Assembly: GCA_025455285.1 (NCBI GenBank)
Contig: JALOMU010000149.1
Coordinates: 1-6,313 of the forward strand
Source: Flavihumibacter sp.
Lineage (GTDB): Bacteria > Bacteroidota > Bacteroidia > Chitinophagales > Chitinophagaceae
DNA length: 6,313 nt
Direction: 5' to 3'
In this document: one piece after another, positions 1 to 6,313 of the stretch
How the letters are laid out: the number at the start of each line of letters is the position of its first letter
Numbering within the stretch: position 1 is the first letter of the stretch
Translations under genes and position numbers: made by a program
Notes under the pieces: model-generated
What the model was told of the DNA's origin: nothing
Databases searched by the model: none
Seen by the model: only the letters and a program-made list of their open reading frames with translations

Positions 1-566
1 CCCGCAGAAAAGGGGAGATGCATGTGATGGAAACCAAGGGGGATATGCAGCACCTGGAATTTGAAATCCCTTCGCGTGGATTGATTGGTCTGCGTACTCA
101 AATGCTGACTGCTACTACCGGAGAAGCTGTAATGGCGCACCGGTTCCTGGAGTACAAACCCTGGAAAGGACCAATTCCGGGACGTAACAATGGTGTATTG
201 ATTTCCAAGAATACCGAAAAGACAACAGGTTACTCTATTGATAAATTACAGGATCGCGGAACCTTTTTTGTGGATCCGGGAGAAGATGTGTATGCCGGCC
301 AGATTGTGGCGGAAAACATCAAACCGGGCGACCTGGTGGTGAACGTTACAGAAGGTAAAAAACTGACCAACCACCGTGCCAGCGGAAGTGATGATGCAAC
401 CCGCATTGCACCAAAAACGCTGATGAGCCTGGAAGAGTGTATGGAATATATCCAGCACGATGAGTGTATTGAGGTAACGCCGAACTTTATCCGCATGCGT
501 AAGATCCACCTGGATGAAAACGAGCGGATTCGTCAGGCGAAGTCAATGAAGGTTGAAGAGGTTTGA
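1..566 (+). CDS. typA: Translational GTPase TypA/BipA, C-terminal part (5' end outside window)
   Basis: This is the last ~187 codons of a protein normally about 600 aa long; the first complete codon in frame is at 3 and the gene runs in from the left edge. The GTPase domain is therefore not visible. What is visible starts in the EF-G-like domain V (RRKGEMHVM, then HLEFEIPSRGLIGLRTQML and ATTGEAVMAHRF) and continues into the BipA-specific C-terminal domain, with NNGVLIS, YAGQIVAEN, a KKLTNHRASGSDDATRIAP loop, the MSLEECMEYI helix and the near-terminal EVTPNFIRMRK. These are hallmark TypA blocks, and the basic C-terminal loop is known to contact the ribosome. The family is a ribosome-associated GTPase acting in 50S assembly and stress or cold adaptation. 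The ATG at 18 is an internal methionine, not the start. The gene ends with TGA followed at once by an intrinsic terminator, so it is not cotranscribed with the next gene to any large extent. Confidence 0.97.
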   Translation, partial: RRKGEMHVMETKGDMQHLEFEIPSRGLIGLRTQMLTATTGEAVMAHRFLEYKPWKGPIPGRNNGVLISKNTEKTTGYSIDKLQDRGTFFVDPGEDVYAGQIVAENIKPGDLVVNVTEGKKLTNHRASGSDDATRIAPKTLMSLEECMEYIQHDECIEVTPNFIRMRKIHLDENERIRQAKSMKVEEV

Positions 567-591
567 TGTTAATTTTCAGTAAGAATAAGTT

Positions 592-623
592 AAGCCGTTG
601 CGTTGAAGCAACGGCTTTTTTTT
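592..623 (+). terminator. Rho-independent terminator of typA
   Basis: A perfect 10-bp stem, AAGCCGTTGC (592-601) paired with GCAACGGCTT (608-617), encloses a 6-base loop GTTGAA (602-607). It runs directly into eight T (616-623, the first two shared with the stem). It lies 25 bases after the typA stop. The stem is G+C-rich at its top, as expected for a strong intrinsic terminator. Because the stem is symmetric, the opposite strand could also fold, but no U-tract follows on that side. Confidence 0.93.
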
Positions 624-774
624 ATTAAACAAAACTCGGTTTTTGATGAATTAAGGATAATTGAGAGCAATTCGGGGTTAATAAAGAACAACTTTATAAA
701 ATTTTAATAAAGATTAGAATACAATTAGAATTTTATTATAGATTCAGTTAATTCCTTGTTAAGAATTGCTAGTC
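624..774 (+). promoter_or_regulatory. A+T-rich intergenic region, probable promoter/operator of the ROK gene
   Basis: This stretch separates the typA terminator from the ROK gene and must hold the promoter of the ROK-susC-susD set if these form an operon. I see no clean match to the Bacteroidota promoter pattern (TTTG near -33, TAnnTTTG near -7), so no promoter is placed. Structures present are AAAAC-TCG-GTTTT at 631-643, a perfect palindrome TAAAATTTTA at 697-706, and a direct repeat ATTAGAAT at 713-720 and 724-731. Any of these could be an operator. The low-complexity base composition makes chance matches likely. Confidence 0.4.
713..731. repeat. Short direct repeat ATTAGAAT x2
   Basis: ATTAGAAT occurs at 713-720 and 724-731, an 11-base period that places both copies on the same face of the DNA helix. 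It lies 44-62 bases before the ROK start. It could be a regulator half-site pair, but the region is so A+T-rich that chance is a fair explanation. Confidence 0.3.
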
Positions 775-2007
775 ATGTTGGGGGGTAATAAAAAGCTTAG
801 TTATAAAAAAGCCGTATTAAAACAGCTTTATTTTGATGCCGGGATATCCTGTGCGGAGATAAGCCATCGGATTAACAGAAGTATTCCCTTAACTACCCGC
901 ATTCTTGATGAATTACTAAATGAGAACCTGGTAATGGAGGGTGGGCCAGGCTCAACGGGTTTGGGGCGTAAACCCAAAACCTATGTTTTACAGGAAAATT
1001 CATTTTTTGTAGTATCGGTGGTTATTGATCAATTTCTAACCAGGATACACCTTGTTTCCAATCAAAATAAAAAAGTTGCTTCAGCTCAATTCGAATGGGT
1101 ACCTGGCAGTAATGAAGAGGCGCTTGTCTTATTTTCTCAGCGTGTTGAGGAATTGATCGCAGATTCAGGAATTGATAAGTCCATCATACTTGGAGTCGGA
1201 ATGGCTGTATCGGGCGCTTTTGATTCTACAAATGCGTTGGGTTTATTATATCAGGGAATGTCTGAAAAGAGTATCGCTCAATTTATAAGCAGACAGTTAC
1301 AGTTACCGGTTTTTATCGATACGATTTCAAGTTTGGTTGCGCTTGCCGAATTTAGGTTTGGTAAAGCGAACAGGCATCATAATACAATGGTGCTGAACTT
1401 AAGCTGGGATATTGGATTAGGAATGATCCTGAATGGAGAAATATTCCGCGGACATAAATATTACGCTGGCGAGTTCAGCCATCTTCCTCTTTTTGAAAAT
1501 AACAAATTATGTACTTGTGGAAAGACAGGATGCCTGGAAACAGAAGCTTCTGTATTGGTTTTAATGGAGAAAATACGGGAAGGAATTCAATCCGGAAGGA
1601 ACTCCATTTTAAACAATGACTTTGATCCTACTGATCCGGAAAGGGCATTTGGGTTGATTGTTCATGCTGCACTTCATGGAGACCAGTTTGTAATTGAACT
1701 GATCGCCGATGCAGGTTATCAGATAGGGCGTGGAGTGGCGATTCTTATTCATTTACTGAATCCTGATTTGATCGTATTAAGTGGCAGAGGGGCAATCATT
1801 GGTAAGTTCTGGATAACATCCATACAGTATGCAATAAACAGGCTTTGTATTCCAGCGATTGCAGAAGATGTAAAAATGGAAATATCACAAATGAACTACA
1901 ACGCAGAAATAATTGGAGCTACAGCGCTTGTAATGGAAAAAATTGATTCAACCAGCTTTGATCAATACCCTATAAAACTGATTGAGCCAATCCCTATTCA
2001 TACTTAA
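775..2007 (+). CDS. ROK-family transcriptional regulator (NagC/Mlc/XylR type)
   Basis: A 410-aa protein with the usual two-part layout of ROK repressors. Residues ~10-60 form a winged helix-turn-helix (helices around AEISHRINRSIPLTTRIL), followed by the family linker LGRKPKTYVL (GRKP at 64-67). The rest is the ROK sugar-binding fold. The zinc site is complete and spaced exactly as in E. coli Mlc: H236, C246, C248, C253 (HxxxxxxxxxCxCGxxxxC, then LE). The kinase side looks dead: the DxGGT phosphate motif is replaced around D85 by IDQFLTRI, ExGH reads EFSH, and the usual catalytic Asp position appears replaced in DTISSLVALAE (182-192). It should therefore sense a sugar or sugar phosphate and bind DNA rather than phosphorylate. 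The start chosen is ATG 775; TTG 766 would add three residues and is less likely. susC follows after 34 bases with no terminator, suggesting control of, and cotranscription with, the uptake genes. The ligand is unknown. Confidence 0.93.
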   Translation: MLGGNKKLSYKKAVLKQLYFDAGISCAEISHRINRSIPLTTRILDELLNENLVMEGGPGSTGLGRKPKTYVLQENSFFVVSVVIDQFLTRIHLVSNQNKKVASAQFEWVPGSNEEALVLFSQRVEELIADSGIDKSIILGVGMAVSGAFDSTNALGLLYQGMSEKSIAQFISRQLQLPVFIDTISSLVALAEFRFGKANRHHNTMVLNLSWDIGLGMILNGEIFRGHKYYAGEFSHLPLFENNKLCTCGKTGCLETEASVLVLMEKIREGIQSGRNSILNNDFDPTDPERAFGLIVHAALHGDQFVIELIADAGYQIGRGVAILIHLLNPDLIVLSGRGAIIGKFWITSIQYAINRLCIPAIAEDVKMEISQMNYNAEIIGATALVMEKIDSTSFDQYPIKLIEPIPIHT

Positions 2008-2041
2008 TTATTTAAACCTGTTTTTAACAAAACCAACCATT

Positions 2042-5000
2042 ATGATTAAATCAACCATTCGGGTGCTGTTTGTTGTATTGCTCTGTGCCTGTACAACATG
2101 GTCATTCGCCCAACAGAGGAAGGTGACCGGCAACGTCAAAGATGCAAACGGAGTACCTGTGCCAGGTGCTACCGTAACAGAAAAAGGCACAAATAACGCT
2201 ACTTCAACAGATGATCAGGGTAGCTTTAGTTTGGAGGTAAGTGGAAACAACTCCATTTTGGAAATCAGTTCCGTCAACTTTAAACCCCAGGAAATTAAAG
2301 TTGGATCCAGCAGTTTGCTATCAGTAATAATGCAACCGATGGATGGATCTCTTGGGGAAGTTGTGGTTACCGCTCTTGGTATTAGTAAACAAAAGCGACA
2401 ACTCGGTTATTCTGTAACCGAAGTGAAAGGAGGTGACCTGGCGAAAACAAACGAAGTAAACCCAATTAATGCATTGCAGGGAAAAGTTGCAGGTGTTAAT
2501 ATTGATCAGGGTGCGGGTGGTTTGTTTGGAAATACCAAAATTGTAATACGTGGTAACTCAACGCTGGGTAGTAATAACCAACCCATTTTTGTTGTGGATG
2601 GGGTTATTATGGATAATGATGTCTTCAATGGTACAGGTCGCGATTTCGGTAATGATCTGAAAAACCTGAACATGGAAGATTTCGAATCTGTTTCAGTTTT
2701 AAAAGGTTCCGCGGCTGCGGCTTTGTATGGTACACGAGCCATCAATGGTGTAATTCTGATCACAACAAAAAAAGGAGCACAGCGGAAAGGCGTTGGCGTT
2801 TCACTCAACCAGACAGTAAATGTTTTTGATCCTTATGCAGGGCCTGAATTCCAAAATGAATTTGGAGGGGGAACAGTTGGTGCATTCTTTACGGATGCAA
2901 GAGAACCCAATTATAAACCAAACGAAAACTGGTATACCAAAGTATTCCCGGTAGATCCAATTACTGGTAACCAATATATTGATCGCCAGATAAACAGGGA
3001 ACTGGAAAACTGGGGTCCCCGTATGCTAGGACAGGAAGTTCAGAATTATGACGGCACCATGACCAAATATTCGCCTCAACCCAACAATTACCTGGATGCT
3101 TATCAAAAGGGATTTGGCAGCAATACGAATCTGGCTTTGGAAGCGGGTACAGAGAAATCAACTTTCCGTCTTTCGTACAATCATAATGAAGGTCGTGGTA
3201 TCTACCTGAACAACAATATGTCTAAAGACGCATTTGATTTAAGGGTTACTCATAAGATCACGAAACGAATCAATATTGATGTGAGTTCCTCTTACACCAA
3301 TTTCAAAGGAAAAAATCCTCCCCGTCTTGGAGGTTACGACGCATTTGGATCCTTTAACCTGGGACATATGTTCAGTTGGGTATTACCAAGGAATTATGAC
3401 ACCAAATATTGGATGAGAAAAGAGAACTATACCAGTATTTTGGGTGGTGCTCCCGATCCAAACAATTCGGATGAGCCCAATAAAGCACCTGAAACAAGGT
3501 TCTGGTATTCCCTCTATAACTTCAATTATACACAGAATGAGCAACTGCTTCGCACGCGTGTTGCATTGGATTTCCAGTTGAACAGTTGGGCCAAGCTGAT
3601 ACTCGAAGGTAATATCAACAATATCTATCGCAAATCAGAGTCTAAAGAATTAGGCTTGTTGAGAAACTATGCTGGTGGATTCTACAGTATGGGTTTCAAT
3701 ACCAAGGAGAGCCAGTTCATGAAGTGGATGGTAATGATGAATAAAGACCTTAATGAAGACTTTAGTATCTCCGGTTATGTGGGTGGAGAAATGCAGAACT
3801 ACAAAACTACCTATTCCACCAGTGAAACCAGGGGTGGTTTGAATTATCCTGGTAACTACTTTATATCAAATTCCGTAGAACAACCGTATACCAATGGTGG
3901 AATTTTAAACAGGAAAAGATTTAATTCTTTGTATGCGAGCGCTGACCTCTCTTACAAAAATATGCTTTACCTGAATGCTACCTGGAGGGGAGACTGGTCA
4001 TCTGCTCTGACCTATACAAATGGTAAAGGCAACAATTTTTATAATTATCCGGCAGTCAGTGCTTCCTGGATTTTCACTGAAAGCTTCAGGCTGCCCAGCT
4101 GGATCAGCTTTGGAAAGCTAAGGGCAAATATTGCAGCGCTTGGTGGAGATGCAGATCCTTTCATTCTTAATCCCGGCTTTAATCTGAATGGATTCAGCAA
4201 TACGAATGGAGTTACTGTTCCTTCTTCCACTTATTCATCAAGCCAGGTATTGCAACCGAATATCAAACCGCTTCGCAAGATTTCCAAAGAAATCGGTATG
4301 GATATGCGTTTCCTGAATAATCGCTTAGGCTTTGCTGTTAGCTTTTACCAGGATAATACAAAAAACCAGATTCTTCCAATTACAGCACCAGTTGAATCAG
4401 GTGTAAGATCCATTCTGATCAATGCGGGTGAAATTCAGAATAAGGGTGTTGAAATTGCTATAGATGGAACTCCTGTAAGCGGAAAGAATTTTTCCTGGAA
4501 TACCGCAGTGAACTTTAGCCGCAACAGAAATAAAATTGTTTCTCTGTATGAAGGAAGAACAGAGTATAATCTGGGTGCTGATATTGCCGAAATAAGTTCC
4601 TGGGCAGTTGTTGGCAAGTCCTATGGTACTTTGAGAACAACCATTCAATCTGAACCATTCCAGGCGCTTGATGCTAACGGAAATAAAATCGCTGATCCAA
4701 GAAATGGCCTACCAATCCTGAACTGGAGAGGAGATGCGCGTGCAGCTTTCCCTAAACGCAGCAATTACTGGCAGGATGTGGGTGATATAAATCCCAAATT
4801 CCGTGCCGGATGGGATAACACTTTCCGTTACAAAAATCTATCTCTTAATGTATTGGTTGATGCAAAAGTTGGGGGTGATTTTGTGTTAGCAAGCTATCGT
4901 TTCGGAACCCATACGGGTGTATTCCCCAATACATTGAAAGGCCGCGATGCGGAACATGGTGGAATCACCTGGACAAGTAAGTACGATAACCAGACCTATG

Positions 5001-5443
5001 ACGATGGCATAATTCCGGAAGGGGTATTTGCACCAGGTCAAACCGTAACGTTACCAGATGGTTCCCAGGCAAATGTTGGTGGAATGACCTACCAGGAAGC
5101 ATATGATAAAGGGCTTGTTGAACCAACTCACCTGCCACAGTTTATGTATCGTTATGGTTCTTCTTCAACCGGGGTTGCTGATTATTGGATTGTTGAAAGT
5201 ACATGGGTATCCCTGCGCCAGGTAGCGCTTAGTTATGCGTTTAACAGGGAGTTGTATAGTAAATTAAAATTAAATGGACTGAGCTTGTCCGTATCAGGTC
5301 GTGATCTGCTGTACCTGTACAATAGCCTTCCCTACAATTTTAACCCCGCATCCAATAACTCCAACAATACTGCATTTTCAGGGATAAATGGATTCCTGCC
5401 CATGACCAGAAGTATTATTTTCTCTCTGCGGGCAAGCTTCTAA
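2042..5443 (+). CDS. SusC/RagA-family TonB-dependent outer-membrane receptor
   Basis: A complete 1133-aa receptor, normal length for the family, which imports glycans, peptides or other nutrients across the outer membrane using TonB energy. In order: a Sec signal peptide (residues 1-23, hydrophobic VLFVVLL, cleavage after SFA before QQ); a CarboxypepD_reg-like beta-sandwich (~26-98, KVTGNVKDANGVPVPGATV); a TonB-box region with the SusC signature LGEVVVTALGI (104-114); a plug domain (~115-245) with VVDGVIMDN and the diagnostic KGSAAAALYGTRAINGV (221-237); then a ~890-residue barrel ending SLRASF with the C-terminal Phe expected for outer-membrane insertion. No STN domain is present. ATG 2042 was chosen over the in-frame TTG at 1982, which would overlap the ROK gene and bury the signal peptide. 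The leader before the start is A-rich with no Shine-Dalgarno site, as is common in Bacteroidota. The reading frame is intact throughout. The substrate cannot be predicted; the adjacent ROK regulator hints at a carbohydrate. Confidence 0.96.
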   Translation: MIKSTIRVLFVVLLCACTTWSFAQQRKVTGNVKDANGVPVPGATVTEKGTNNATSTDDQGSFSLEVSGNNSILEISSVNFKPQEIKVGSSSLLSVIMQPMDGSLGEVVVTALGISKQKRQLGYSVTEVKGGDLAKTNEVNPINALQGKVAGVNIDQGAGGLFGNTKIVIRGNSTLGSNNQPIFVVDGVIMDNDVFNGTGRDFGNDLKNLNMEDFESVSVLKGSAAAALYGTRAINGVILITTKKGAQRKGVGVSLNQTVNVFDPYAGPEFQNEFGGGTVGAFFTDAREPNYKPNENWYTKVFPVDPITGNQYIDRQINRELENWGPRMLGQEVQNYDGTMTKYSPQPNNYLDAYQKGFGSNTNLALEAGTEKSTFRLSYNHNEGRGIYLNNNMSKDAFDLRVTHKITKRINIDVSSSYTNFKGKNPPRLGGYDAFGSFNLGHMFSWVLPRNYDTKYWMRKENYTSILGGAPDPNNSDEPNKAPETRFWYSLYNFNYTQNEQLLRTRVALDFQLNSWAKLILEGNINNIYRKSESKELGLLRNYAGGFYSMGFNTKESQFMKWMVMMNKDLNEDFSISGYVGGEMQNYKTTYSTSETRGGLNYPGNYFISNSVEQPYTNGGILNRKRFNSLYASADLSYKNMLYLNATWRGDWSSALTYTNGKGNNFYNYPAVSASWIFTESFRLPSWISFGKLRANIAALGGDADPFILNPGFNLNGFSNTNGVTVPSSTYSSSQVLQPNIKPLRKISKEIGMDMRFLNNRLGFAVSFYQDNTKNQILPITAPVESGVRSILINAGEIQNKGVEIAIDGTPVSGKNFSWNTAVNFSRNRNKIVSLYEGRTEYNLGADIAEISSWAVVGKSYGTLRTTIQSEPFQALDANGNKIADPRNGLPILNWRGDARAAFPKRSNYWQDVGDINPKFRAGWDNTFRYKNLSLNVLVDAKVGGDFVLASYRFGTHTGVFPNTLKGRDAEHGGITWTSKYDNQTYDDGIIPEGVFAPGQTVTLPDGSQANVGGMTYQEAYDKGLVEPTHLPQFMYRYGSSSTGVADYWIVESTWVSLRQVALSYAFNRELYSKLKLNGLSLSVSGRDLLYLYNSLPYNFNPASNNSNNTAFSGINGFLPMTRSIIFSLRASF

Positions 5444-5468
5444 TCAATGACCTTTTAAACTTTTTTAT

Positions 5469-5564
5469 ATGATTCATGATTTCAAAAAAATAGTCTTTGG
5501 AGCGACGCTAGGAACTGTAAGAAAGACTTTGGAGACCTTAATACCAATCCTGCCACTGTTGTAA
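5469..5564 (+). other. Out-of-frame leader ORF of the susD-like gene (31 codons)
   Basis: ATG 5469 opens a frame encoding a basic n-region (HDFKK) and the beginning of a hydrophobic h-region (IVFGATLGT), which looks like the remains of a lipoprotein signal peptide. It then runs out of frame over the mature coding sequence and stops at TAA 5562. It is listed separately so that the break point is visible: the shift must lie between roughly 5496 and 5516. It is not thought to be an independent gene. Confidence 0.7.
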
Positions 5565-6313
5565 ATCCGGATATCAAATTTCTACTAACCTATGCTGAAG
5601 ATCAGGTGGTTGCCTATGATGGTACTGAATGGGTTTGGGAAAGCATGGAACAGTTGTTGCGATTTACGCAGCATTATAGTTCTAGTCCGTATGAATTGAC
5701 AACGAATGTGAATTCAAGGTATGCTGCTTATTACGCCAATATTTTACCTAATCTTTTTGAGATCCGCCGACAAATTGATTTGAAGCCGGACAAAAACGAT
5801 TACAGTAAAATGAAGGCAGTTACTTATATACTCAGTGCACTGCAAGGAATAAAAGTGACTGATATGAATGGCTCTATTCCTTACTCGGAAGCAATCAAGG
5901 GCCGGTATGAAGGAAAGTACAATCCGGTGTTTGACAGCCAGGAACAATTGTTCACCACCTGGCTGAGTGAGTTGAATGAAGCGATAGCAACTTTGTCAGC
6001 AGCACCTACTGCAACTGAAAAATCCTATGGTAATTCGGATGTCCTTTATAAAGGAGACTGGACCAAATGGATTAAACTGGCCAATACACTGAAGCTTCGG
6101 ATTGCAGCTCGTTATGAAAACCAGGATGCCGGCAAAACCGCAGCTATTGCTCAGGAAGTTATGAGCAATACTACCGGACCAATTACAGCGGTTGCTGATA
6201 ACCTCGTGTATAGCAGTCCAAACTTTGAACCAATCGGTGGTGGTATTAACTACCGGGATGTGAAATACGGTGGTATTGCAATTGTGAACTTCATGAAGCA
6301 GGTGAATGATCCC
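5469..6313 (+). CDS. SusD/RagB-like outer-membrane lipoprotein (SusD-like_2 type), frameshifted in the signal peptide, 3' end outside window
   Basis: This is the surface lipoprotein that caps the SusC barrel and helps bind its substrate. The mature part is open from 5516 to the window end (266 codons counted from the lipoprotein Cys): CKKDFGDLNTNP at the N-terminus, typical of lipidated SusD proteins, then TDMNGSIPYSEA (115-126), NPVFDSQEQLFTTWLSEL, and GDWTKWIKLANTLKLR (180-195). These blocks match the SusD-like_2 (PF12771-type) family, usually ~480-550 aa in total. The problem is the 5' end. The only plausible start, ATG 5469, gives MIHDFKKIVFGATLGT in one frame and reaches a stop at 5562, while the Cys (TGT 5516) is in the -1 frame, which has a stop at 5477 and no ATG before 5645. 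As written the precursor cannot be made without a shift. Either this is a real mutation (pseudogene) or one or a few bases are missing from the sequence. It lies 25 bases after susC and is very likely cotranscribed. Confidence 0.88.

Noticed and set aside
230..509. Minus-strand open frames over typA
   Set aside because: They are shadows of a strongly conserved coding sequence, with no recognisable protein features.
766..774. TTG at 766 as the start of the ROK protein
   Set aside because: It adds only three residues, has no better ribosome-binding context, and an ATG is available at 775.
775..2007. ROK gene as a glucokinase or other sugar kinase
   Set aside because: The N-terminal winged helix and the missing DxGGT motif argue for a regulator.
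1982..2041. TTG at 1982 as the start of the SusC protein
   Set aside because: It would overlap the ROK gene by 26 bases and put 20 residues ahead of a canonical signal peptide that begins exactly at ATG 2042.
2034..2059. Direct repeat CAACCATT flanking the susC start (2034-2041 and 2052-2059), with TGATT-A-AATCA between (2043-2053)
   Set aside because: It is short and partly inside the signal-peptide codons; nothing links it to regulation and chance is sufficient.
2042..2110. SusC as a lipoprotein, because of C15 and C17 in the leader
   Set aside because: Neither Cys sits in a good lipobox, while SFA|QQ gives an ordinary signal-peptidase I site, as is usual for SusC proteins.
5444..5468. 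Possible terminator or promoter between susC and the susD-like gene
   Set aside because: The 25 bases are A+T-rich with a T run but no stem and no promoter match; the two genes are most simply cotranscribed.
2008..5947. Minus-strand open frames over the susC and susD-like genes
   Set aside because: All lie opposite clear coding sequence and show no family features or start signals.

Overview
The window suggests a member of the Bacteroidota, probably of the Chitinophagaceae/Sphingobacteriales type. The evidence is a SusC/RagA TonB-dependent receptor followed by a SusD/RagB-type lipoprotein, the TypA sequence, the lack of clear Shine-Dalgarno sites before the starts, and moderate G+C. The genus cannot be fixed from this sequence. 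All genes are on the + strand.

Region 1 (1-623) is the 3' end of the housekeeping translational GTPase gene typA/bipA, closed by a strong intrinsic terminator (10-bp perfect stem plus a run of eight T). Region 2 (624-774) is a very A+T-rich intergenic stretch that probably carries the promoter and operator of the next gene. I could not pin a promoter, but it holds a 10-bp palindrome and an 8-bp direct repeat spaced by about one helical turn. Region 3 (775-2007) encodes a ROK-family transcriptional regulator: an N-terminal winged helix, a GRKP linker, and a C-terminal sugar-binding fold. It keeps the full Mlc-type zinc site but lacks the sugar-kinase ATP motif. Region 4 (2042-5443) begins 34 bases later and encodes a complete 1133-aa SusC/RagA outer-membrane receptor. 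Region 5 (5469-6313, cut by the window end) is the partner SusD-like lipoprotein gene.

The layout reads as a chromosomal core gene followed by an accessory nutrient-uptake locus: a sugar-responsive repressor or activator, then the outer-membrane import pair it probably controls. The SusC has a CarboxypepD_reg-like N-terminal domain and no STN signalling domain. This fits control by the adjacent ROK protein better than by an ECF-sigma/anti-sigma pair. The substrate cannot be told from the window.

The most notable anomaly is in the susD-like gene. The ATG and the start of a signal peptide lie in one frame, while the lipoprotein cysteine and the whole mature protein lie in another, with no usable start nearby. 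As written, the gene is frameshifted inside its signal peptide, either through a real mutation or a sequence error. I found no RNA genes, mobile elements, CRISPR arrays or evidence of a wholly new system.
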